Positions 37,400 to 48,210 of a stretch of 64,000 nt of DNA are shown here, piece after piece. The position numbers were made by a program, and so were the translations under genes. The stretch is from Osedax fenrisi. Taxonomy: Eukaryota; Annelida; Polychaeta; Sabellida; Siboglinidae. Under the pieces are notes generated by a model. The model did no database searches and had not been told where the DNA came from. It saw only the letters and a list, made by a program, of their open reading frames with translations. The stretch's first letter is position 1, and each line of letters opens with the position of its first letter. The stretch covers positions 6,742,169 through 6,806,168 of the forward strand of contig OZ025239.1 of NCBI GenBank assembly GCA_964019155.1, in the 5' to 3' direction.

Positions 37400-38250
37400 T
37401 TGCAATACAATTATAGTTCGGTTAAGTTATAAATAAACTTAAGTGTATAATCTATTGAAAATAAATAAATACTGTGTATAAATACTATATAAATATAGTA
37501 CACTATAAATTAATTGTATGAATGAAAATATAAATGTGTATTTAAATGTTTTAGATATTGAACATTACTAGATGAATACAAATTGTATGCATGTGAATTT
37601 AGAATATAATGTATTGTTTATTTGTGAAATCAATGAAGCGTAAAAAGAAATAATAAGAAAGTAATTCAATACTTCAAATTAACACTCAAATAGTGAATAA
37701 ATATATTAAATAAATATAAATCTACAAGTAGATGATATTTATAATAACATCAATACCAAAATATAAGGTGTGATACTAATCATAAAGTAGATAAATGGTG
37801 ATTTTGTTGTGATAAATTAGATGTTGTTGTTGTTGTATTTATAACCAGGAAGGGTCGATATATACAAGATCAGGTAGGCCCCTAAAACTTGTTTCACTTT
37901 AAGTTGTTTTATATAGTATTTACTAGATATTCAATTATATTTATATTTTTATTTTATAATTTTATTTATAATATATTTATTTATTAGAATGTATATATTT
38001 TAGTCAGACATTATAGTGAGGATCCAATTCAGTATTTATGGTTTTATTAAATATTTTCTAAAATTATAGTAAATATTAAAAATAAATTTTATAATTTAAT
38101 TGTAATTAATTAATAGTTACCCTATAATGAGCAATCAAAAAAAAATATTTAGTTTTCTAACTAAAATAGGAGAATACATATTAATACTCATAGAATAGTA
38201 GTAACATAATAAATATCCAACCAACACCAAACCCAAACAATATCACTACG
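37400..38250. other. AT-rich spacer between divergent LINE C and LINE D
   Basis: No ORF, tRNA or inverted-repeat element recognised. Contains GTTGTTGTTGTTG (37820-37832) and otherwise A/T-rich sequence. Confidence 0.5.
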
Positions 38251-38254
38251 AAAT

Positions 38255-40110
38255 ATGGAAAAATATATTTGTTATAAATTTAAATTATCATCATCTGACC
38301 TCAGAAATGTTTGTCCTAAATGTACAAGTGGTAGAGCATCTTTTGGAAATAAAATAAGAAGATTTAACGATAATATGTATATATATATAAAAAATAACGC
38401 AAATTTAATTTATATCCATTTTTAGATTATAGAACTTTCACAGTAAGTGGTTACATTTGGAATTCCGCAATGGAAAAAGAAAATGGTTTGATAAATGGTC
38501 CCAATCATGTGATTCCTTCTATGAATCGCGTAAAAAATATCCAAATGTTGATTGACTACCAGTGCACTCTCCTAAAAAGTATTTTTTCAACTCCTCAATG
38601 CTAGATCAGTACTAAATAAAGTTGATTTGATTATACAATTAATTATTGATTCTAATTGTTCTATATCTGCTATTATTGAGACTTGGCTATAGCTATACTT
38701 ATAGTTAACTATTGACGATTCTGATCTAGCATCCCAACTGACCTCTGGTGGTTTTAAAGTATTGATTACCAATAAGTATACATCGTATGTTATGGCGGCC
38801 TAGATCTGTTATTCGTATAGGAACTTAAGCTTATTTCGTCATCCACCCCATGTTTCTCTTCATATGAAATTATGATCTGTAATATTCAGTTTCCTTCATT
38901 ATTTACCATTATAATTATCTACCGTCCCCCTTCATCTAGCCTATGAGGTTTCTTACCTGACCTATCTTCTATTTTAGAATCTTTCACTCCAGTTAACACG
39001 GTTATTATTGGTGATTTTAATATTCAAATTAATAATGAAAATCATTCTTCATTATCTCTGAATAAACTTATATTTGAGTATTTCCTGACGCAACATGTTT
39101 TCTTTACTACTAACACCAATAGTAATAATATTGAATTTTGTATATTTAGCTGATTCTAAATTAATTTCATATCCAACTCAAAGTTCTCCAATATCTGACC
39201 ACTTTGCCATATTATTTGATTTGAACTTGCCGGTTATACAAATTAATCGACCTTCTAGAATCTAGATGGTTTCGGAAAATGTCCTCTATTGATAAACCAT
39301 TGTGTGTTAACTCTGTATTCCATCAACATAAAAACAGTATATCTTCTGTTTTGACTACACTTTTTAATTATTTTAATTTGGAATTATCTCATTCGCTTGA
39401 TATTTTAGACTACAACGTAAAACGCATTCTCAAAATTTTAATCTGATCTTATTTCCTTTAAAGTTTTCGATCGCTTTATAAGAAAAAATGTCTCTCTACC
39501 AACAAATCATACTTCACTGATATAATCGGTAGTTATGGAATATCTTCTAAACAAGCTTATACATTATCTTTCACCTCAGTAGGTAACACCAAGACCAAGC
39601 ATCTTCCGGATCAACCTGAGTTAGTTCTTTGTTCATAGTTTGCCAATTTATTCCAACAAATAATGTCGCATTATCAATGTACTTCCAAATATCAACTCGG
39701 TACGACTCAATTTAAATTTAACATCCACTCAGAATCATTATCTCCTCCTCATGTTAACATACATGGTGTTTCACAAGGCTCTGTTCTTGGCCCTATATTG
39801 TTTATCATTTATATTATTCCTATAAAATCAATGTTTCACAAATATACTAGTATTAACTATCATCTTTATTCAGATGATATATTCAGATATATAGTCATTT
39901 CCTAGTTATAGTGATTCTGGTATGATTAAAATATCTATTTTTAATTGTATTACTGATCTAACTCATTACATACATTTATATTTTTACATTTTTCGGTTTC
40001 GGACTGCAAACTGTGCTTATAAAGCAATCGGCCGTCCATATATATTTTAAGTTAATCATTGGTTCTCTCATAAGTCTATTTTCTTAAATATGTTTAAAAC
40101 TAATACTATC
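38255..40110 (+). pseudogene. LINE D, same family as LINE B, internally deleted
   Basis: N-terminal MEKYICYKFKLSSSDLRNVC near 38255 with CPKC, then the endonuclease: LNARSVLNKVDLII (about 38600), IIETWL, TIDDSDLASQLTSGGFKVL, IIIYRPPSSS, VIIGDFNIQINNE (39000-39040). After the linker (SSIDKP near 39285) the sequence jumps at about 39735 straight to SPPHVNIHGVSQGSVLGPIL, so the N-terminal half of the RT is deleted relative to LINE B. The palm continues (YHLYSDDIF near 39860; first Asp of YADD is Ser) and is interrupted by the solo LINE tail at 39968-40056. Non-functional. Confidence 0.8.
39968..40056 (-). mobile_element. Solo LINE F-family 3' tail inserted in LINE D
   Basis: Complement of the block at 22700-22790, containing TAAAGCAATCGGCCGTCCA. 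Comparison with LINE B shows the uninterrupted target would read ACTCATTGGTTCTCTCATAA; TAACTCAT and TTAATCAT flank the insert as an imperfect target duplication. Confidence 0.75.
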
Positions 40111-40121
40111 ATATGATAATA

Positions 40122-40142
<21 letters not shown>

Positions 40143-40153
<11 letters not shown>

Positions 40154-40785
40154 AATCTTGTACTTTTTGCTGACGATACATCGGTTAGCATTAGTGAACC
40201 AAGTAATAAGACTCTATGCAAAAGTTTAAATTTAGTTATTTTAAATTTACATGAATAGTTCACTAATAATAGATAAACTAATAATAGATTAATATTAAAT
40301 ATTGATAAAACAAAAGTGCTACCTTATAAAGATGCAAATATTATTAATAGTATATAAATTAATTCAACTGAAATATGCTTAGTATCAAGTTATACTTTTC
40401 TTGGAGTTATTTTAGATAATAATTTAAATTTTAAAGAACACATAAGAAAAATACAATTGAAATTATCACATGTTATATATATATTAAGAAAACTGAGCTA
40501 TTTACCAATATATATTTTAAAGCTGCTTTACAATTCTTTGTTTTTGCCTCATATCATGTATTGTTTAGAAATGTGGGGAATAATTTTAATAATAACCTTC
40601 AATGTATTTCAACTCTACAAAAAAAGGCTGTTCGAATTGTAAATAAAAATATCTTTAAAATTGTCAATAATATATTTATTTTGACTAATACTAACAATTT
40701 ATTTTTATGTTCTAATATATTAAAATTTAAAGTGGAATCCATATTAAAAATGGTTATTCTTATTATTAATTATAATAATTAATTA
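40143..40785 (+). pseudogene. LINE E, RT palm to C-terminus fragment
   Basis: Begins after an (AT)n run with LVLFADDTSVSISEPSN (FADD at 40166-40177), then LILNIDKTKVL, YTFLGVILDNNLNFKEHI, LRKLSYLPIYILKLLYNSLF and, in another frame, LQCISTLQKKAVRIVNKN. This is the jockey/CR1-type palm-thumb and C-terminal order. It resembles LINE A more than LINE B/C/D. 5' truncated, with several stops. Confidence 0.75.
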
Positions 40786-40938
40786 TTAATATTTCATTGA
40801 AATAGTATGATTTAAAAAGTATTGAAAATGTCACTATTATACCTAACTATACCTATTATAATTATATATTATATAGGTAGTATATTGTAGTAATTATAAA
40901 TATGTACTATACCTAAAATAAAATAAAAATCAATTATA

Positions 40939-41315
40939 GATATCACTTTTACAATAAATGGATTCACAAATTGGAAAACTGCTTGTGAAAGTAACAAAGA
41001 ATTTACTAAACATGAGATAAGTTTATCACATTTATCTGCAATTGAAACATGGAAGCAAAGTAAATAAAGAAATGTAAACAATTTAGAAATAGCAACAATT
41101 ATTGGAAAAAAAAACAAATAGATGACAATATCTATTATATGAAAACTATAATTAATGTTATTAAATTTATTATAATAAATGAACTACAATTTAGAGGACA
41201 TGAAAGTTCAGTAGGAATATTTAATAATTTATTACAATATACATCAACAGTAAATAATAATTTCAAGGAAATATCAACAAGAGTTTCAAAGAATGCAACA
41301 TATACTTCTCCATCA

Positions 41316-41321
<6 letters not shown>
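40939..41321 (+). pseudogene. hAT transposase N-terminal fragment (zf-TTF/DUF4371 type)
   Basis: Reads DITFTINGFTNWKTACESN, KHEISLSHLSAIETWKQSK, stop near 41066, then from about 41140 INVIKFIIINELQFRGHESS, VGIFNNLLQYTS and NATYTSPSIY. GF.NW..A...F..HE.S..H..A...W and L.FRGH.ES.GNF..LL are signatures of the TTF-type zinc finger and DUF4371 region of hAT transposases and their ZMYM/THAP relatives. The catalytic core and dimerisation domain are missing; the match stops exactly at an (AT)n run. Unrelated in part to the 27.9 kb remnant. Confidence 0.8.

Positions 41322-41373
<52 letters not shown>
41318..41373. repeat. (AT)n array
   Basis: About 27 AT units joining the truncated hAT fragment to the SINE at 41374. 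Confidence 0.95.
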
Positions 41374-41375
<2 letters not shown>

Positions 41376-41620
41376 GTAGTAGGACGCGTGATCAAGCCAA
41401 TAAATTAGCCAATAAAATAAGTCTTATAATAATATTTACTAGTGATCTTATATAATCGTATATACAGAAATTATCGGCTCTCGTTATAACCATGGACGCC
41501 TTAACGTGAGAGCGGCTTCTAAGGGACATTAGAGCCATATGGTTATAAGTGAAAACTTCATCTTAGTTTAGTGATGGGATGAAAGTCCAACTAAATAAGA
41601 ATAATAATACACATAATAAC
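41374..41620 (+). mobile_element. SINE family 1, second copy, head truncated
   Basis: Reverse-complement match to 22862-23110. Includes the B-box remnant (GCGTGATCAAGCC), GAGAGCGGCTTCTAAGGGAC (41509-41528), ATAAGTGAAAACTTCATCT and an AATAAGAATAATAAT tail. The A box is lost at the AT array. Confidence 0.75.
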
Positions 41621-41799
41621 CTGACTGGTAATAGATATACTATATGATATGGTATACATCACAATCATATCATGTGAAACAGACTCTAGTTTAGCTCCAT
41701 ATACATTGTTATAACAAGGCTTATTGGTTGTGTATCATCTAATGTACACTATAATTTAATACCTGTATTTAAAGTAATGATTTAATGAAATTAGTATTA

Positions 41800-41836
<37 letters not shown>

Positions 41837-41847
41837 AATATAAAAAA

Positions 41848-42005
41848 AGTCAATTCTCGCTATCTCAGACCATCTATATATCAGAAACCTTGCTAACTCA
41901 TAATGTTTACACATTTTTTTTATATTGTACCTATACATATATCTATATACATGTAGAAATAATTCGACATCTCAGAAACCTAATATCTCTTAAAAGACAC
42001 GCATA
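41848..42005. mobile_element. Possible pogo/Tigger-like remnant
   Basis: GTCAATTCTCGCTATCTCAGA on the left, and AATTCGACATCTCAGAAAC and TATCTCTTAAAAGACA on the right, resemble degenerate pogo-type ends, as at 16540-16735. No ORF. Confidence 0.3.
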
Positions 42006-42221
42006 TACATACATTATTATATAAAATTGTGTATATGATAATTAAATAATATTAAATAAAACATATGAAATTAATCTATTTATGAGTGATTAAATATTTA
42101 ATTGTGTAATAAAGAAATGTAAATTATATAAGACATATATTAGTTGTATACAACATTAAAAGAGAAGATGATAGCAATAATCGGCAAATATGATCCTCGA
42201 GGATCTGTTACAGATCTGTTA

Positions 42222-42472
42222 CACAAGATCAAACGACGCATATATCGAGACATGACGGTCTCAGCAAAACGATAATGCAAGGTATTGTTGAAGGTTCGCT
42301 AAAGCAGGGTCGTCCGAAGAGTCAATGGTTCGACGATATATCTTATTGCACTAAGATGGACGCTAGCCAACTATTGCACAAAGTTCACGATCGCGATGGC
42401 TGGAAAAAGTGTGTTGTTAAGGCAGAAAGGACTGCATTGATTCCCCCTACGATTTCCGAGTCACGGGACTAA
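42222..42472 (+). pseudogene. LINE G, C-terminal end of a reverse transcriptase ORF
   Basis: Reads HISRHDGLSKTIMQGIVEG, then GRPKSQWFDDISYCTKMD and LLHKVHDRDGWKKCV, ending TAA at 42470-42472. GH..R...L....L.G.VEG...RGRP...W.DDI......RD.W is the conserved C-terminal tail of many non-LTR ORF2 proteins, different from the L2-like elements here. GC-richer than its flanks; otherwise no element is left. Confidence 0.75.
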
Positions 42473-42479
42473 AAGTAAA

Positions 42480-43890
42480 AAGTAAGTATACAAAATTAAA
42501 ATTATAATGTTAATGATAATTCGAATGTAGGTATAATTTTCCTATATAAATATGTATATACAAAATATAAACACTGTCAACTAATATGATATAGTTTGTT
42601 CGAAAATAAAACTATCGTAGTAAATGTCCACAACATTTGAGATCTGTCGCGGCCTTGTTGGCATATCATTAGCATATACGAGCTAAGCAATGGCATATGT
42701 AAATCAATAATGTTAATACTTTCATTGTCTTTCGTACTATTAGTTTTATCTCCTGTTTTATGTCATATTGAATATCTATTTTCTATATTCAATAAATTAT
42801 ATTATTATTATTATTATTATTTGAACAATCCATTTTGTATTTGGAAATTAATTAAAAATATTATAAATAAGGTAATTGTAAATAATAATAATTATTTATT
42901 TAATGAGAATAATCCTAATTATGCAATCGCTAATCAATTAAACAAAATGTTATGCAATAAATGACATATATTAGAATAATTATGTGCGGATATTTTTGAT
43001 AAGAATAATATTATTCATATAAATAATATAATTTAATATATATATATATATATATATTAGTCCAATATATTAATATATAGGTATTAATATATAATAATTT
43101 TAATAAATTAAATAAGAGTTAACACTTAATTATTAACGGTGTAATCTAAATCTACGGTTTAGTGATTAATATTGATGTGTAGTTAATAGTTGTATATAAG
43201 CTAAATCCTTTCTTATAGCCTAACTATTTTATTGAGTTCAGAAAGTACAATTTAGCAAATACAATTTCTGCTCAAATGAGAGAACCAGAGATTATATCGT
43301 AATATATACTCACAAAGAGGGTACTCTCCAATACATTGATATAATAAAATAATTTATATATATATATATAATATCCATTCTTCAATGAAAAGTTCTAGTT
43401 AAATAAGTCACATATTCAGAAATAATGACTAATAATGACGCATCATAACTTGTAGTTTGTAATCAATCATAAACATAATATTATATGATATTCCTAGATC
43501 ATGTTTAGATACGTTAGTTAATTAAGATCATAAATTAATTAAATATTTATAAATTATTTATATTAACTATATAGGACGGAAGGTGTAGTGGTTATTTACA
43601 TTTATAAATGCGTATACGCCACAATGGTTATGGATACAAAAAAGTTATAAATAGATATTTAGACAATCATAATATCAACAAAAATGGTTATTTTTCAAAT
43701 ATAATTAATCAATATATTATATTTATTACATAATACTTTTTTTTCAAATTTCTATAAAGAACAAGTTTTTGAAATATACTCTAGTGAATTCAATATTAAG
43801 AATAAATACATATTTTCTTATATATTTATAAAATATAATTGTTATCTATTAGTATACATGTATACATGTATACATGTATACACTGCAGTG
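42480..43890. other. AT-rich stretch without a recognised gene
   Basis: Contains an (ATT)n run near 42800, (AT)n near 43038 and 43360, and a GTATACATGTATACATG repeat at 43851-43880. The open frame 42710-42964 is low complexity. Confidence 0.5.
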
Positions 43891-43898
43891 TTAACAAA

Positions 43899-44340
43899 TA
43901 GGGTAAAGCGAATTCAATTTATAGAGTACAGATCGATAAATTATCACAACAATTTACTATGTACCCTAAATAGGGTACTATATATATATTTGTAGGATAC
44001 ATATGTGTTAAATATTAGGGTACATGACTGTTAAATTCACTTGGGTACACTCTATATATGTATTAGGGTACAGCAGCTGTACTACAGCTTTGTTAAATAT
44101 CAGGGTAAGTGATTATTATATTTACATATCATGCAATTCAATTATGTTACATATCATACAATTGCATTAGGATACACGGTATCATATAATTAGTGTACAA
44201 CTAGCTTATATACTTTATGGTACAGTTTGATCATTTTTAGGGTACTGGTCGTATTTATTCAAATTGTACCCTAATTAGGGTACGGCTAAGGGGAAACTAC
44301 TTACACCCTAAAAATGGCACTAGCTGTACCCTAATTGTTA
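43899..44340. mobile_element. Possible MITE with dispersed TAGGGTAC/GTACCCTA motifs
   Basis: At least ten copies of TAGGGTAC or its complement spaced irregularly, including the palindrome-like GTACCCTAATTAGGGTAC (44267-44284) and GTACCCTAAATAGGGTAC (43961-43978). AGGGGAAACTACTTACACC (44289) resembles the ends of the other MITE families. Exact ends are not defined. Confidence 0.45.
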
Positions 44341-45067
44341 TCAGTTTATGTTTATATTACATGAAAATATTGTATTAGTAAAAAGTTATATTAAATATAA
44401 TTGAATTTTAAAAAGCGAGCATAATATTTTGTTTATCTTCAGATTATTCTATAGATTGCTAATTATTATTATACATTGAAATGTCATGATTACTAAATAT
44501 TCACTGATAATATGACGGATAATACATATAGATGTTGCAATCTTACATAACTCATTAATGATTCAGTTTTAATCACTATCATATGTTATATTAAGAAACA
44601 TATATATGTGTGTACATTATAAAATGAGAAATAATAATAGAAAGTAAAAACAATGATTATAATTTAGTAATAAAAAAACCTTTATCAAGAAATCCATACC
44701 ACAACTGAATATAGAATAAATACTAATAGTAAATATACACGATGTTAATAAAATATACAAAATATATATATACACTGTATATTATACAGAATATTAAATC
44801 TAGTGAATATAACTAGGAATAGTTATTACATAAGCTGAGTAATGAATTCTGGATATTTATTAGAGTTCTTCAATCTCGGGAGTATTGTATAAATCTCTTT
44901 ATACAGTTATACTATATAGGACATATGTCCTCTATATACTTGTGTCATTGAATAACTCTACCAGATTCCTACCTAAAACCACTCGATAACAAGTATCTAT
45001 TATTCAATATATACTTGTATACTTGTGTATGTGTATTTACTCGTGTATTTATTCATGCATACAGTAA

Positions 45068-45108
<41 letters not shown>

Positions 45109-46120
45109 CAATATAAATACTATTACAGATTAAAGATAAAAGATTAAAGATAAAACATATTCATGCACATAAAGGCAATTAAATAGTAAAAAATAGTAAT
45201 TCAATATTGTACATTTTCAGAATATAAATAGAATATAATTATTATGTATATATATATATATATATATATAACAAATGTTATTAGACATCTATTAACATAT
45301 ATTATAATTTCTAAAGGAATATATAATACATATATTATATATTATTATATAAGAAGGATATTTAGAGATATTAAAAGGATTCATTAAAACACATAGTTAA
45401 TGTATACATTAATGGGTATACCCAATGATCTATAATCTAGATCAGTGGGAGTCGCTATCCACAAGTTGGTCGCCTGTTGTTTTTTTGGGGTCGCATGATT
45501 TTATAAATTGTAAATAAATTAAAATAAATAACCAATAATTATGTCTTATATATTAAGTAAATATAAGTTAAATATTATTTAATATGTATAATATTTTAAT
45601 ATAATTGTATTAAGATAGCATCAAAAATTGAGACAAGTAACCACACACAATTGCCGAAGAACTTATGATTCCTTGCGCTAAATATATCGTGAAATTTATT
45701 GCCAGTAAAGAAATGTTAATTAAAATAAATTCAAAAGACGTATATTAAAAATGAATGCACTCTATAAGAAAAACAGCCATATATTGATAAATTGGTATCA
45801 ATAATTTAAATAAATAATATTTAAAAATAATATATTACATATTTTATATATTTGTAATAGGATATTTTTTAACTTATTTTTTAAAATATTTTATTTAAAA
45901 AAAATTATACTTTAATAGGGTTTTATAAAAAATTATTAAAAAGGGGTCGTTAAATTACTTAACTAATTTCACTCATTCAAACACTAATAAGTCCTTCAAT
46001 AATACATTAAATGAATTGAAATTTCAGAAATTTTTGAATATATATTATTCATAAATGAATATATATTATATTAATATTTATTATACTACATAATATATGA
46101 TTTTTTTTTTAATAAATAGA
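44341..46120. other. AT-rich stretch, possible hAT end at 45446
   Basis: Mostly A/T with (AT)n at 45074-45105 and 45248-45270. CAGTGGGAGTCGCTATCC at 45446, followed by GGTCGCC and GGGGTCGC, resembles the left end of Zaphod/Charlie-like hAT elements. A possible GGGGTCG lies near 45943, but the matching end was not found. No gene. Confidence 0.3.
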
Positions 46121-46128
46121 TTATTACC

Positions 46129-46446
46129 CAAACCCAACCCAACCCAAACCCAACCCAAACCCAAACCAAAGCATACAATTAAATACATATTTATAAAAAT
46201 TATATATCAAATATAATATATTCTTATATAATAATAATTGATTGCTATAATATAAAATTGGTTTCAAACCCAAACACAAATTCAAACCCAAACCCAAACC
46301 CAAACCCAAACCCAAACCCAAACCCAACCCAAACCCAACCCAAACCCAAACCAAAGCATGCAATTAAATACATATTTATAAAAATTATATATCAAATATA
46401 ATATATTCTTATATAATAATAATTGATTGCTATAATATAAAATTGT
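46129..46446. repeat. (CCCAAA)n arrays within a tandem repeat
   Basis: CCCAAA/CCCAA runs at 46129-46175 and 46266-46352. The unique piece starting CCAAAGCAT(A/G)CAATT recurs at 46162 and 46350, a period of about 187 bp. The minus strand (GGGTTT)n is G-quadruplex capable. The open frame with GLGLGL is an artefact. Confidence 0.85.
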
Positions 46447-46466
46447 ATCTAATCTTTTTATTCAAT

Positions 46467-46600
46467 AGATAACGGGAGTGTCCGTATTCGGTATTCATGT
46501 CGAATACGGATACCCTGCGTTATAATACGGATACCCTATATACCATTAGATAAACTATATATTATTTATGAACAAATCAGATAAATAACAATTACATTAT
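46467..46600 (+). mobile_element. GTGTCCGTATT-family MITE fragment
   Basis: GGGAGTGTCCGTATTCGGTA, then ACGGATACCCTGCGTTATAA and AAATCAGATAAATAACAATT, matching the left third of 29150-29290. Confidence 0.6.
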
Positions 46601-47029
46601 AATTTGTTTTTAAAGCTTTAATAATTTATAAACTAATTTGATTAATATTTCAGAATAATAGTATATTAAAATACGTTATTTCATTGATATTGTATATATT
46701 TAACTTATACATTTTTTTTTAAATAGAACCTTTATAAACTTAATAAAAGTATATATATATATTAATGCATAGTTATATCATTAATTTAAATACTTAAACG
46801 TGATAATTTATTAAAATATTTTTTAAATATAAATTAATGTTATATAATAATAATATAATATTTTAATATAATATTTTGTTAATTTACATTAAAAAGACAG
46901 GATTATTTTAAAATCGAAGCCCTCTTTCTTCACCATCTTAATTCAGTGTTCGGGCCTGATGTTATAGGAGGTCTTGATAGTAATTTCATGTTTAACTCTT
47001 CATTCGGATAAAATACAAGTGAAATAAAC

Positions 47030-47167
47030 GCGATTATAATCGATTTCATTGTTGGAATGCATTGCCAGCTGACATCAGATCAACCGAGTCTGAACCTTTG
47101 TTTATTAAACGTAAAGTATATCATTATTTTATTTCTTTATAACTGCATTATTTAATATTGTTCTTGT

Positions 47168-47203
<36 letters not shown>

Positions 47204-47310
47204 CTTGTTATTGTTCTTATTTGTTATGTTCAAATTGTTATTTCCTTCATTATTATTATATTATATGACGCCGATAAACATATGATGTTTAGTAGTCAAT
47301 AAACTATTTA
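47030..47310 (+). pseudogene. LINE C-terminal and 3' UTR fragment
   Basis: Reads FHCWNALPADIRSTESEP, then FIKRKVYHYF, ending TAA 47150-47152. WN.LP..IR.....F...L..YF is the L2/CR1 C-terminus. A 3' UTR with an (AT)n run follows. Upstream 46890-47030 may be older coding sequence of the same element. Confidence 0.65.
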
Positions 47311-47317
47311 ATATATA

Positions 47318-47319
<2 letters not shown>

Positions 47320-47361
<42 letters not shown>

Positions 47362-48210
47362 TATTTATTTATCAAAAGTATAAATAATATAATCATATAT
47401 AAAAGTGTGTATATATATATATAATAATTTTAATAATTTCAATTAATTGTTATATCATACTATATATAAAATAACAAGGCGTCAAGCTGAAAAAACCGTT
47501 CCCATCTCATTCATCAGTGATGAATCATCAGTGATGAATTGGTGATTAATCATAACCAGGGTGAGTTAAATTCGGAAAAAAATCGGCATTATAAAGAAAA
47601 GGCCGAATTTTGCCGAATATAAGGATTTTCAAAGGCCGAAAATAAGTTAAATTCGGCTTTTTTTAAATATATTATTTATCCTATCTTAAATCATTAAAAG
47701 TAATACAATAAAATACTTAATGGTAATATGTATATTATATTTAAATAATACTACAAGTAAAAGCAAATGTTGATACAATATTAGCAATGTAAGTAGGTAG
47801 GCCTCAATTCGTAATTATTAAGTATTAGGATTAATTATTAACCTACATTATATTAAATTTCTGAAAATCAAAGACTATAAATGTTGTTTATATAAAGCAT
47901 TGGATAGATAATTATATGCCATATATTAAGATTTATCATTGAATTTATATTTGAATATATAACAAATCTAATGCTGACAAAGATTATTATTTTGAAAAAG
48001 ATATCAGACTGAATAAACATTGCTATATCATTTCACAGGAAAACAATCACCAACAAATTATATACTCGATGAAAATATTGTAAATTTAATATTGGATCAT
48101 TTGAAATATAACGATGTTATTAATGATATTTCAACAAGTGATTCTAAAAATTAAACTGAAAATAAAAGAACATTACTGAACTTTATCAACAAAAAACTAG
48201 GGAAATCAAC
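47320..48210. other. AT-rich stretch with GCCGAAT motif cluster
   Basis: TTCGGC/GCCGAA occurs about seven times within 47570-47662. TCATCAGTGATGAAT is duplicated at 47508-47538. No gene recognised. Confidence 0.5.

Larger units (their letters stand above)
32868..37400 (-). mobile_element. LINE C, near full-length L2-like retrotransposon, copy 1
   Basis: The 3' end is an ATCATCATCAT tail at 32868-32878. The 5' region is GC-richer and reaches about 37250-37400. It has only a handful of stops and frameshifts and is the best preserved LINE in the window. It differs in sequence from LINE B/D. Confidence 0.85.
26453..39967. repeat. Long direct repeat, copy 1
   Basis: Matches 50496-64000 with offsets of 24043 at the left, 24036 after the hAT copy, and 24032-24033 later. 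I noted about 20 substitutions or small indels in 13.5 kb, mostly microsatellite length changes. The simplest reading is a tandem duplication of 26453-50495. Confidence 0.95.

Noticed and set aside
46124..46363. Open frame with GLGLGLGL
   Set aside because: Translation of the (CCCAAA)n repeat.
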